In this document: positions 34,109 to 45,660 of the stretch, in pieces
Numbering within the stretch: the stretch's first letter is position 1
Layout of the letters: every line of letters begins with the position of its first letter
Source: Apiospora phragmitis
Lineage: Eukaryota > Ascomycota > Sordariomycetes > Amphisphaeriales > Apiosporaceae
Length of the DNA stretch: 64,000 bases
Reading direction: 5' to 3'
Assembly: GCA_038363925.1 (NCBI GenBank)
Contig: JAQQWL010000011.1
Location: forward strand, 2,976,001 to 3,040,000
Made by a program: the position numbers and the translations under genes
Notes under the pieces: model-generated
Told to the model about the DNA's origin: nothing
What the model saw: the letters and a program-made list of their open reading frames with translations, nothing else
Databases searched by the model: none

Positions 34109-36251
34109 ATGAAGAATCCGGACCTTTACTCGGGCTAGCACCCCCTTCTCTTCTCTTTCAGCCTCGAGATGGGATCGATCTAGTCAGATTTCACTTCACC
34201 TTCAAACACAAACAAACAACACAAATCTACGACCTAGCACACCCACACTTCCTGGTATCAAGATCAAGATACATGCAGGAGGACGACAGCACAGCAGCCA
34301 CATTACTCCGGCTATTCGGCCGCGCGGGCGCATCGACAGTCCTCTACTATGCCTGCCTGTTCTGTTTCGAGAAGGCCCGAATCAAGGGACCGCTCTCTCG
34401 ACTGATTCCTACGAGACTGTGTGGCAGGACCACTACAACTACTATTACGCGGAGTTTATGGGAAAACACCGGATCGGATTGGGGAAAATTAACGAATTTA
34501 TGAAGCCTCTCAGCCACCTTTTGAGTTCGAGGCTGAGAACCATTATACCACACTTGCATTGCATTGCGCTGGGCCGCTGTCAGCACCTCTTGGGCATTGA
34601 CGCCCTGGAGCTGGCACTCGGGAAGCAGATTGTATGGACGACACACCACTTGTCATCGACAGCGTGTCATAAAGTGACATTACCTACATAGTACTTTATA
34701 CCCATGAATACAAATTGATATCCTTTTTGTTCAACAAACAAAACCATTAGTCTCCTCGTCCAAGCCTTTGCATTATGAATCTTGTGAATGTTATGCTATG
34801 CCTTTTTCTTCGCGAGTCAGGGGAGAGACTCCTCGTATCGTATGATGATGGTGGGATGCCCGGGTCCCCGTGCGAGCGTCAGCTTTATGGTAGAAGCTGA
34901 TCTTGGTGGCTGGCTTTCTTCAAAGCGAGGTATGTCTCACACCGTCTGGCGCAACATATTACCAACTGTGGCTGGCACACCTACTGTTCACCGGGCGTTA
35001 GCTATATCGTAGAATTAGGCAGCGATCTGAAACAAGTCTATAAGCTCTCTCTGTACGTGTTTATGTATGTGTATGGAGGATTCCTTTGAGAGCCACGAAC
35101 CTATATTGCGGCTGTATGCCATACACCACGACTGCAATATGTAATATGCTATTGAACTGATCGTCGTCCATTTATAGAATAGTTGCCATCTTTGGAAAAC
35201 AAAACAAAATCCACACTCAAGAGAAGGCAGTACGGAATGGTTCCAACTGGGGAGTGCGTTTTTAATTACCAGTGAAATTCTAGGTCTATAATCTGACAAG
35301 CGCAACACGAAACTTCGGCTATCGAGCACATATATCTCTCAGGCGTCGTCATCTTCTTAGCTGCTGACCTTACCGACCACACTGCCACCATTTTCTTAGT
35401 AAAAGGCTTACTCTTCCGGCAACCGGCAAATAGGGAGAATATTCGGGATCGGATTCCTTCGACTGTGCCGGCATTCCCATTTGCGGGGGAGGGAGCCGAA
35501 GAGGGGGGGAGGGTTGATTCGGCTTCCAACTTGACAACACATTTTCCGCTGGTCTGATTCAGCTTATTACACATCATCATAAGTAAGCCCTTATATAGTG
35601 GTGACTCGTACGGGGGACCATATAATGCGCCCGTCGCGAAAGTAAGCCGCAAGCAACGCATACGTGCCTATACTATGGCGAGGCTGAGGCGTGGGGCAGC
35701 AGCTGAGGCTTGGGAATCCCGACATCGAGCCTCGAAAGTCCTATCGTGCTACCCCATAGGCCATACTACATAGGTCCCATGGCTGAGGGAGGGAGGGACG
35801 TCGACGTCGCCGGGATGAAAGTACGCATCGCGAATGGACGATGACAGCGATACCTACCATCATCGTGGCTTTCGTCTCCACCATCAGCAGACAAAACTGG
35901 CCGGGCTATCCCGAGCTGAACGAAGCGGCTTGTTCGCTCACCTCAACATATGCCCGAATGTGTATGCCTAAACACGAGCGGAGAGGTAAGCAGTTACGAG
36001 ATGGAAATCGAAGGCGGAGGGGGCCAGAGTTGGGGATACGGAATCATGGAACCTGGGCTGAGGGGGACGACGGCAACGGGCATGAGGTTCTGTGGTTATA
36101 AAAGGGGACGACGGCCTCCCACGATGAAGGCAGAACAGAACAGACTCACACTCAGCATCCAACAGCATATCAGATCCAATCCAACCAACCTCACTCTCAA
36201 GCACTTCTCCATCTCCCTTCCAAGAGACCACCAATACCCCAGTTATTCAAA
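34109..36251. other. Gene-free stretch
   Basis: About 2.1 kb with no supportable gene; short frames lack motifs. The distal end is the promoter of the small secreted protein, with a TATA box annotated separately. A second minus-strand frame at 35266-35661 was considered and not supported. Confidence 0.45.
36096..36103 (+). promoter_or_regulatory. TATA box of the small secreted protein gene
   Basis: TTATAAAA, about 150 nt upstream of the ATG at 36252. The leader between them is C/A-rich and contains an upstream ATG at 36124. TATA-driven promoters are typical of regulated or strongly expressed fungal genes. Confidence 0.55.
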
Positions 36252-36781
36252 ATGCAGTTCTTCACTTTCGCCGCTACCACCCTCTTCGCCGGCCTTGCAA
36301 TGGCTGCACCTGCCCCCGAGGCCGACACCAGCATTCTCGTCGCCACTGTCAAGTTCGAGGGCGCTGCAGACGCTGCGTACTCCCGCACTGTCGCGGTCGA
36401 CGGCCACTCTCATGACACTTGTAAGTTGACAGAACAGCCAGACACCTCGTTCTATAGACAATTCCTCTTCTCCTTCGATATACATAAAGGGAAAAGGACA
36501 ATCCCTTCGCCACCCCCCCCCCTATGAAGTCTCTTGCCAGCGCCTCAGGGGTTGCCCATCTCGTTCATGACAGACCGAATTACTAACCTTTCTCGCTTTC
36601 CCTCCTCGAAACAGACAACTCCCTGAGCATCTCGCACATCAACGTCCAGGCCCCCAGCTACGTCTCCTGCACCGCCAAGGGCGTCGACGGCAGCGTCACC
36701 ACGGTCCGCGGCGGCCAGATCAAGGATGTCGGCCCACCCCAGACGCAGACCAGCATCACCTGCAGCCTGACCACGGCTTAA
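36252..36781 (+). CDS. Small secreted protein, 111 aa
   Basis: Exons are 36252-36420 and 36615-36781, with a 194-nt intron (GTAAGT donor, AAACAG acceptor) containing a C10 tract. A clear signal peptide (MQFFTFAATTLFAGLAMA) is followed by APAPEAD. The mature part is about 93 aa, has two cysteines (YVSCTAKG and SITCSLTTA) that could form one disulfide, and is rich in Ser, Thr, Val and Asp with alternating beta-like segments. It ends SLTTA. No enzyme motif is present. It is candidate effector-like by size and secretion, but a general wall or adhesion role is equally possible. The TATA box upstream and strong codon bias suggest good expression. I recognise no named family. Confidence 0.78.
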
Positions 36782-37359
36782 GCAAGATAATGGAGCTTTC
36801 TTCTTTCTCTACGACGAGCGAACAGGTTTCGCCATAGGGTTTGGCTATATGACTGGCTTTAGTATATGATGTATTAGCCAGTGGAGTTTTGGGGAAGACA
36901 GGGTGGAAGACATTCCTTTGGTACGGATGGATGGATGGATACCGCGGTATAGGGGGCTGCTTTGCTAGTTTTCGTCACTCCTTGATATGTTTAAAAGAAT
37001 TTGTTGAGTGCTCTTAAACCCTGATCTAATGCATCAACCGCCGTGAATAAAGACACCACTTTACTAAACTTGGAAATGTTGCCCGTATCATGACACTGAT
37101 GTTTGGACTGTTTCGACCGTAGTTCATTCTTCATTTGGACAGTAAGTCCTTCTGCTTCTGTTCGGTGGTTTGTTTCTTATATGGAGCTCGACCCATGAGG
37201 CCCTCTCGAGTTGACATCGGCATTAAGATACTATTCTCTTCGCACGTACTTGTTATTCCTATCAACTTACCGGTGAACACTTACCTACCCTACCCCTTTG
37301 ACTTACTCATCTATCCCCTTGCCTTTCTCTAGAATCTTCCTATTCGTCGTCAAGGCCGA
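36782..37359. other. Short intergenic stretch between convergent genes
   Basis: 3' regions of the secreted-protein gene and the hypothetical minus-strand gene. A (GGAT)n tract, three to four units, lies at 36926-36940. Nothing else was seen. Confidence 0.5.
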
Positions 37360-38007
37360 TCACAAAGAGCTGTCCATCCCCGGCATCCTTGGTGGCGTTC
37401 CCCTTACCTCTAGAGCAGTCACGTTATCCAAGGGATCCCCGGCCTCGGTAGCACGATCAGTGCCACAAAATTCCGACTGGTTGTCCGAATCATCGCCGTC
37501 TCCGTGAGAAGAAGAAAACTTCGTCTCATCTGGGAGATTCAGCAGTACGGGCTGCAGCTCGGCCGTCATGGGCGGCGCAGGCATGAACCTCGTTGGCATG
37601 GGGGACATGACACGGAGTTGCGGAGCCTGCAGAGGGCCTGTAACCGTGTCGCTGCTGCTGCTGCTGCTGCTGTTCTTATCCTTCTCACTTTCCTGCTGCT
37701 TGTGCTTCTTCTTCTTCTTCTTTTCCCCCTTCTCCTGTTTCGTCTCTTTCCGATTCTGCTCACCTACCTCCAACCACTCCTTCTCCTTGCTCCCTTGCGC
37801 CGGGAACCACTGCTCCTCACTGTCCCGGAGCATATCGCGGATCCGGATGCGCTCGGGAGCACTAGCCATGGCAAGGCGTGCGGCGATGCCGCGCTGGATT
37901 TGCTGATAGTCGTTTTCGAGCTGGGCGGCATCATAGTAACCAATACCCTTTTCCGCCTCCCCCTTTTCTGGACGGCCGCCAAAGCACCAACTGAGACAGC
38001 CAAACAT
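37360..38007 (-). CDS. Hypothetical protein with Cys-rich N-terminus, 215 aa
   Basis: Single-exon frame from ATG 38007. The N-terminus MFGCLSWCFGG has two cysteines near the start, followed by a charged linker, as in proteins anchored by S-acylation. A short helical part follows (YYDAAQLENDYQQIQRGIAA and ERIRIRDMLRDSEEQW), then a Lys-rich block (EKGEKKKKKKHKQQESEKDK), a Ser run and a Pro-rich, low-complexity C-terminus. The first 75 residues look like the conserved part and resemble small fungal membrane-periphery proteins, but I cannot name a family. Membrane anchoring is inference. The poly-Ser and Lys runs come from CTG/CTT repeats in the DNA. Confidence 0.65.
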   Translation of the reverse strand: MFGCLSWCFGGRPEKGEAEKGIGYYDAAQLENDYQQIQRGIAARLAMASAPERIRIRDMLRDSEEQWFPAQGSKEKEWLEVGEQNRKETKQEKGEKKKKKKHKQQESEKDKNSSSSSSSDTVTGPLQAPQLRVMSPMPTRFMPAPPMTAELQPVLLNLPDETKFSSSHGDGDDSDNQSEFCGTDRATEAGDPLDNVTALEVRGTPPRMPGMDSSL

Positions 38008-39119
38008 CTCGAGGGATTACTGGGAAGTACTCCTATTAGTCGGTGTAATAAGTAATGGTAATTAGAGGATTTTGAATGATCATATGGGAAGAAAAAGTGC
38101 CATCGATGTAATCGCCTATGAGAATCACAGAAAAGTCTCAGACCGTGCCATCACCACAACTGCCATGGCCGCCAGCTCTTATAAAGTCGCACTGCGTCTT
38201 TATTTTGGGCTTTGACACAATGCCATTGAAATGACATGGCGCTTTCATGATCTTAAGATCCTAGTGGCATTTGCGGGGAACAAAGAATGCGATATGAATA
38301 TGGGCGCGTCCTTTCAGTTGGCATTGTAGAGTCAACCTGTGTCTCCTCTATCTCTTTGTTCTTTGGTACAGGAATGGCTATTGGGAGTACCAAGAGAATG
38401 ACTGGATTCTATAGGTCTAGAATATTTCTCCAGTTGGGATGATTCTTGCCAAAAGGGTTCGAGGGCTGTGCGATGGAAAGGGGGTCAACACCCAGATGCC
38501 GGTTACATGCATTGGGCCATATAGATACATTCACTGTCTGCAATCGGCCCTCTGACGCATCAAAGCGGCATGTTGGTATTCCTGGTCATATCTTCATCCA
38601 AGTGTGTGTATGTACATGGGCAACCATGGGAGAGTACGTAACTCACAGAACTATGGGAGAATATTGAGAGCATCGGAGCTTGTGCTATATACTCTGGGAG
38701 ATATACTTGCACCGTAGCGATATTCGAACCACGGAAGTCCTGGTATTCCTTTCTGGAACAAGAGGGTATTTCCCCGCGTCTGACACTTGGGGGGCATGAT
38801 ACATCCTTGTTGTCAGCAGCTTGCATCAAGTGTGTTAATTGTGTAATACTTGTAGATATTAATAGAACCAACAACCTCGACATGAGATCCAACACAAATG
38901 GAGCTGGAATGAAGGATCCGAAACCGAACCCCGGCTTCGGATTTGTTGGAAATGTTTTCGCCTACATACGTGCGCAAGACAGGATTCCACGAGCCCGGGT
39001 GCCAGCAGCATCGTAGTCGGACAGTGTTTCGTAGATGGTGTGCAAAGTCTGACACACCACCACCTATTTTCCCTCCCCACGACGCGATTAAGAGTAGGAA
39101 AAATACGCCATTGTAAGCT

Positions 39120-39154
<35 letters not shown>

Positions 39155-40667
39155 GCGATCTGAGCGGAGGAGAGGCCGATACTTCCGTGCAACGGCTAAA
39201 TGGTGGTGTAAGACGATTGAGTTGATGAGAAAGCTACTGCATCCCACTCTCAGCATCTTCATATTAATGTCCATTCGTGTGCCCGCCCCGACCTTGCGAT
39301 GAGTTTTTGCTGGCTTTCAGTCCCCAAAGCTCTCCAGAGAAGGCATGAAAACCATTGGGAACATGATTTGACTTGGGAGGATTAGCAACCTAGAAAAGGC
39401 AGGATTGACCTCGCTCTATATCCTTGAAGGTGTGCAGGTAAGTGCTGGGTCAGTCCGGGGGCACGGGACGATCCTTTCCAAACTCTTTTGCTGCGAGGTC
39501 ATTCCACTTCCATACCGACTTAAAAACTCCAGCGTCTTTTTTTCTCTTGATGCTTGTAACCTGTGTTGAGTCTATGTAATACTCGGATGATGAAAAACAA
39601 AAGAAGCTCAATGCCGACAGAGTGCTTGCAGCAGATAAAGTAAACAAACCAAGTGCCGCAAACGTCAATCACGCACCCGCTGTAGCAGATCAATCTCTTG
39701 TCGTACCCGGGGCCCAAGCACCATCTTCCCGGCTCCTGATCCATTCCCAGAAATGAAACTTCTTCGGGCGGACAGCCCCCCCAGTGTAGATCATTTTCAA
39801 GTGGGGCGCGTAAAGACGACGGGAGATGGAGAGTCAGGAGTCGTCAATCATGGATGTTAACCATGACATGACGGTCCATCAACACCAGGTAGCTTTCAAG
39901 TGCAAAGGAAAGATTCTTCATTTATTGAGAGCCATTGGATCAATCCTGGAACCTGGGCATCCTAGCTAATGCGAGAGTGTCAGCTAGGGCTGAACGGGAA
40001 CTCTCCGTAGCCGCCGTGCCATGCATGGATTCTTCAACTGCTAGCTTCAAGCTTGTCTTGTCTGCTTGCTTGTCACTCTCACCAAAAAATGGGGCGTGTT
40101 GCATATATTGGAGCACAAGTCTAGCAACAGCATATTCCACCTGCGTCACATGTAAGAGGGGACAACGACTTGACGCATGAACAACTGTATGATCAATTCT
40201 AAGTGTGACACTGCCTTAGGTTCCAGAGACCTCAGAAATGGAAGTTGGCTCGGTATACCGACAGAATGGAAATGAGAAGTATCAAGGTTGAATCCCATTG
40301 CTACCTCCCCTCTATGCCACGCACGGCCTTCACGAATTACTCATTCTAGAGACCCCTAGAGAAGGCCCATCACCCAGATATACTTCGCGCAGAACAAAAG
40401 AAGCGGCGGCCTATGGTCTAGGCGGACATGCCCAGCTCAAAACACCCCAAAATTCCTAGATAAACCTCTCAACGCCTCATGGATGCTCGTCGCCAAGTAG
40501 TTCCAATCGCCCAGTAGTTCATGAATCGACAATGTTGCAATTCTTTTGCTTGGCCTCCGAGCCGCATTGAAAATAAAAAGCCGTATAATTATGTACAGTG
40601 AAATGTCGTAAAATGAAAATGCCCTTCAAAACCCGGAAAAGAGTGGGTTGTGAATCGAGGCTCCGAA
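38008..40667. other. Gene-free stretch
   Basis: About 2.7 kb. It holds the promoter of the Cys-rich hypothetical gene at its left end and an (ACT)11 microsatellite at 39121-39153. Remaining open frames are short and lack motifs. No RNA gene was recognised. Confidence 0.45.
39121..39153. repeat. (ACT)11 microsatellite
   Basis: Eleven perfect ACT units, the longest perfect trinucleotide run seen in the window, in non-coding DNA. Useful as a polymorphic marker; no function is claimed. Confidence 0.9.
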
Positions 40668-41588
40668 TCAGCGATTTGCTAGATCCAAATCTCCTGCGGC
40701 CGATATGGCTCTGGCTGGAAGAACGTCGCGAAAAAGACTGTGCACTTCCGCCACATACTCCTCAGCCTTGAAGCAGCAGAGACCCTTGGAGGCGAGCTCC
40801 TTCTGCTCCTCCCTCACCAAATCCAGCTTATCCGACACGCCGTAGTCCTCCGCAATCTCCGATACTTGAGCAAGCTCTTGGCCGAAGGGGTGGCTCGCCG
40901 ACGCTATGTCATGTCTCCTTACGGATCGCTGTCGAGGTGGCGTAGAAATTGTCCTTGCTGGTGTTATGGGAGACGCAGGCACTGACGGGGCTACATGCTT
41001 GCTTCGGCTGTAAGAAGTTGACGAGACTGAAGTTGCTGTAGTCGACGTGGACGAAGACCGGGACAAGGAGAAGCTGGCTTTGGAAGAGGCTGTTTGCAGG
41101 GATTGGTTCGAGTAACGAGCAGCTTGCTTCTGGGCCAAATTGTCGAAGGATGCCTTCTTAGTGTGAGAAGGGGCTCGCTTGGGAATCGAAGGTGCCTCGT
41201 TCACACGGGGAGGTAGCTTTTGACCAGGAGCAGTAAAGTAACAAGACAGATGGTTTGGCTCCGGCGTGTTGGAACGCTCTTCGACAGAGGCAACGTCAGG
41301 GCTGGTAGGGGGCGAGGACGTGTTGGTACGAGCATCCGATTCATCATCTGAGGACTTGGAGGTTGACGATGATACGGAGCGAGCTGACAGAGGATGGAGA
41401 TCTGGCGCGTTATACGCGAGCATGTTTGTCGTGTGGGTGAGCTCCATGGGTGAGGAGATCTTGTTGCGAATAGATCCGGAATACCCGAGGCCTCGGGTCA
41501 CCGTAGAGCTGCGCTGTGGGGTGCTTGCATCTTTAAGATCCGCGGGCTGCTTCGCACGCCGGGTGGTGAAAGCGCGGGCGAGAGACAT
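40668..41588 (-). CDS. Hypothetical Ser-rich protein (MSLARAFTTRR start), 306 aa
   Basis: Start chosen at ATG 41588 (MSLARAFTTRRAKQPADLKD), because the N-terminal block looks conserved and basic, whereas the open frame further upstream has no such character. The middle is low complexity and Ser/Thr-rich with SP/TP sites (STPQRSS, SSPPTSPD, SPITPAR), suggesting phosphorylation. The C-terminal part is ordered and probably helical: GQELAQVSEIAEDYGVSDKL, then VREEQKELASKGLCCFKAEE and a VHSLFRDVLP end. It is likely a fungal regulatory or scaffold protein. I recognise no named family. Frame intact. Confidence 0.7.
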   Translation of the reverse strand: MSLARAFTTRRAKQPADLKDASTPQRSSTVTRGLGYSGSIRNKISSPMELTHTTNMLAYNAPDLHPLSARSVSSSTSKSSDDESDARTNTSSPPTSPDVASVEERSNTPEPNHLSCYFTAPGQKLPPRVNEAPSIPKRAPSHTKKASFDNLAQKQAARYSNQSLQTASSKASFSLSRSSSTSTTATSVSSTSYSRSKHVAPSVPASPITPARTISTPPRQRSVRRHDIASASHPFGQELAQVSEIAEDYGVSDKLDLVREEQKELASKGLCCFKAEEYVAEVHSLFRDVLPARAISAAGDLDLANR

Positions 41589-44500
41589 CTTGAGGGTTGT
41601 TGGCGGTGCGCTCAGGAATTTGGCAAACTTGAGAGAGAAATCGATAGAGTGCGAAAGCTTGCACGGGTCGAGTGTAGCTTCTCCAAAGGATATAAACCGT
41701 GGAGAAAAGCAGATGACGACAAATCTGACAGGCGATTTGCGAACGGTCTGGTATACCTTCACAGACAATCGAGGGTTTGACTCTCTGAAGGCTAAAACCA
41801 GCAGGAGCGATGCGACTTTTTAGTGGTGTGGGCAATGTGACAATCCTTGATCCTGCCAAGCGCATCAAAGACTTGCAGCTCTGTGTCGTCGCGTGTCGCT
41901 CAGATAGCTCCCTCTTTTGAACTTGTGCCACAGCAGATGTCACCTTGATTTGGAAGGTGTTTTGGCGATTTGGGGTCAGATGGGCCGCTTGTTGTTAACA
42001 GCCTATGAGGACCCTGAAAAAAACAGCGCCGTGACACTCGGTGTTAGTCAACGTCACCAAATTCCAATGGTCCAGTGCGATCCTCGCCTAGTCCAACACC
42101 GGTCGACCTTGCAATGAATGAATCAAAATGCCCGGGAAATCCCAGAGTGCGATCGCTGCAACAGCTTCGTTTCCTGCTGTAAGACCAAAACTAAGAATGG
42201 CCGATACTGGGTTTGACGCGCAGCAGAGATCCCTGATGGGCAATGCGGTTAAATGGATGGCCTTACCAAGTGGTGGTAAAAGCCAAGGGGAAAAGAAGAA
42301 TCGAGACGCTGTTGGGTCGACTGTTGAATCCAAGTCAACGTTTTGAGCGAAGTTCAAAACGACCGAGACTTGATCGTAGTCTGAAGGGTCCAGCTAGATG
42401 TATCGTCTTATAGACGTCCCGTTCCTTTCAAAGGTACGGACTGGTAGTGAAGTAGATAGAGAGAGAGAGAGAAAGATGCCGTGCTACTTGGACGGCGTTG
42501 CGTGTTGCGTTTGCTTATGTAAAAGGAGCGATTGCTTCTTCAAGTTTGACCGGTTGCAGATGCGTTTTCGAGTACGGTATTTTGCGGTCGTTGTTTGTAT
42601 GCTATAGCCAACCTTCTTTGAGATAATGAATAGACCCGCCCAACTATAACAGTTTGCCGGATTGGTGTTGTTGTACCAGACAGGAAACAGTGAAACAACC
42701 AGGTTTCTCAGGGATTGTGGTGAAGAATAAAATGGTTTGTGAGAGAAAAGAATGACTTCACGGGCTGGCGAGCAAGGTCGAAGAAGAGACCTGCGTATCA
42801 AGCGACTGACGAGAGAGTGACTTGTGAAAGAGGAAGTTCTGAAAAGGCCCAGCAACATCAAAAAGAGAGTTGGAATGTGTGGGTAGTCGACGACAGTTGC
42901 ATAGACGTCTTCGCGAGGGGGGGGGAGATGGAGATGGGGACGGCCTACGGTAATAAAATCGCGAGTGGGCCCAAGGATAGAGGATGGAAGGAACCAACGA
43001 TTTGCGGAGGGTGACCAGGTCCAGCACCAGGGGGGATCCTAGGCTAGATGCTTTCCTTTGATACTACACTAGGCAGGGCCTGGGCAGGGGTGGGGGGTGA
43101 GAGTCGACGACACCACTAGGTAGGTACCTCAGCAAGAACTGGCGACACCCAACACCACTTGATTCATTCTAGACTCACCTACGTACTGTCCTACGGCTTC
43201 TATGACTTTCATTGAGTGCTTCCTTTCCTGTTTACTCCTGACTTACCATTGCATGTGCTGGTCGGCCAAGCAAGCCTAACCCCCTGAGCTCTGATATCTT
43301 CTTTTCCAAAAACAAATAAACAAACAGAGTGTATGGTGATTCACAGCTTGCCGGGCTCCTGTCAAAAAAGCAACCGTCGACCCACGATGCACGCCACCCA
43401 CCAATGCCACCACTACTACCACCGTCGCTGACTCCCGACTCTTGCAAAAGGCGCACACGCTACATACTCTACTGCGACTACTACATAGCTCCCCAAAATA
43501 GGCACTTACTTACATGCTCGCTACAGTAGATTAGCGCAGATTAGCAGTAGGGGGAGAGAGAGAGCAAAAGGCCGAGAGGAGAAAAGGGATGGCTCTGAGT
43601 CCTGACGACGAACCAACGAACCAACACCTTATGCACTCTAACGACAACAGCACCCTTGTCCGTCATCACACTTGTCGTGCCTACTCTGCCGGACCACGAC
43701 GCTTTTAGGCTAGAAGGGCGGCGACGGCGAACAAGCGCATTAACTCGGGCCTGATAGGCTTATCCGTTTTGGGGTGCCCAATCATGTTGACTTGTTTCCC
43801 TTTTGCCCTCTTGTTTGCTGCCCACCACTTGTCTGCCCCGCTCTGGCCGGGCAAGGGTCTGGCCAATCTGGGCAGGGGAGAGAGATGGTTCGGTCCACGC
43901 TGAAGGGAGAATGCAAGCTGCAAGTGCAAGCCAATTATTAGCACTCTTCATGCAGGTACAGCAGGTACAGGCGGTTTGTATGACCGCAAACAGTTACCGA
44001 TTGGCAAAGCCAGTCCGGTTCCTGATTTAACCCTGACAAAGCCGACGAAGAAGAGAATTTTACTAGCCGGTGGAAATGATCGTCCCTCCATCTTCAAGTT
44101 AAAGAGCAATGTACATGTATGGTATTACGTGGTCGTCCATTGTCGCACCACAAAGCTTTGCTTCTTTTTTTCCGCATGAACCGGTTGATTCATTCACGTC
44201 CAAGATCAAGTGGTTTGGATGTGCTGTGCGTGCGTCAGTTGGCCTCGGCACGAAATTGAACTTGATTGCCCAGGAGCCAGGTGCCAGGCGGATTGATCTC
44301 AGGTCAAGCATTGCTGGAGCCGCCATGCGCTCATCATCAATGCGCCTGAATGGAGTTCAACTTAGGGACATGCGTGATGCGCACAAGTCCGACCCATACT
44401 TGAAAAGGGAAGAAGCCAAGCCCAATTCTGCCCAGTGCCCAGGGTCTGCCTCCACCAGGAGAAAAAGATCCCTCTTGGCCAAATCCCTCGCATTGGTCAC

Positions 44501-45660
44501 GAGCAGTTCCCTGCTCAGGGCCTGTCTATAGTTGAAACGAACGCGGCGTGGCTTGGGGCTAAGTGATTGGTTGGGTGTTCCAGGCCTTGATTGGATACCT
44601 CCGATCCCAGTGTTTCAGCACCCGTCACCTCTCGTCCAAACATGCATTATCACCACCCGCGAGCCGCCATGTCGGTCGGGAAACGTCTGTTAAACATCCG
44701 GCAGGAATGTGGGAGCCACACAGTCCACCCTTGCTGACAACTGACAACTCACCACCTTCCCCTAGAAATGTGTGCTATCGCGCGCCAAAAGGGCGACTCG
44801 CTTGTCCCTAAGCCTCAATCCAGCGCCAGGGCCTTCGACTACCAACTCACTAACTGATGGTGTGAGGGATTACACAGGAATGTCTGTTCGACGAGGAGGC
44901 ATCTAGGCGCAGGATGACGATTTTTGCCTGTCACATTATTGTAAGTCTCGAGAATGAATCAATTGATTGATGATCTTCGCGTAATCTCGGTCTATTACCG
45001 ACTCGTGGCACAACACCAATGAAGGGTAAAACACGCCCCCCCCCCTCTCCCCCATCCGCTATCCATCACATTATTCATGTTCTGGACTATAGATCCTCAC
45101 TATGGTGAGCCTCCTGTTGAAGTATGTACTAGTTAGTTGCCCCTAGCCCTCTGAAAAGCTTGCAAGTGGCAACGGCGTTCACAAAATAGTAGCAGCTGTC
45201 TAACAGAGCTGAGTCATGTTGACCTCCGCGTCTGACGGTCTGTACACAACACGGGAATATGTGGACACGTTGAAATCGAACAACCACAGGCATAGGTCTC
45301 TGGATTCCGAGCAACACCAGCTTCCCATTCAGCAGCGACGACTACGTTCCACCACATTACATAGCCACAGGATGCATAACACACAATCAGAGACGTATCC
45401 TGCGTGTCTTATTTGACACTCTGATTAACACACAATAGTGCTGACTGATGGTGTAATCCGGCTTCGGTTACAGTTGGTCCCCTGTTGGTTCATCCCATAT
45501 TTTAGGATGGGCAAATGTTTAATTCATCCCAAATGCACATGGCTTAAGTGACATCCAACAGCTTGAATTGTAAACTCAGATGATCGCTAGCTTGAGATTC
45601 GTCAAAGGGGTAGCTGACACACATGCCAAACCCAAAACTTCAACCTGGGTTGCCGAGCAG
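41589..45660. other. Large gene-free stretch
   Basis: About 4 kb with no supportable gene. It contains a C10 run at 45036-45045, a GA repeat near 42457-42470 and a TAGGTAGGTACCT palindrome-like word near 43117. Short frames such as 44109-44531 have no motif. It may hold a long upstream region for the Ser-rich gene or an unrecognised non-coding RNA. Confidence 0.45.

Noticed and set aside
38720..38735. TTCGAACC word resembling a tRNA T-arm.
   Set aside because: No matching stem or rest of a tRNA around it.
44109..44531. Plus-strand open frame of 140 codons in the 42-45.6 kb gap.
   Set aside because: No domain, low-complexity end and no splice signals; likely chance.
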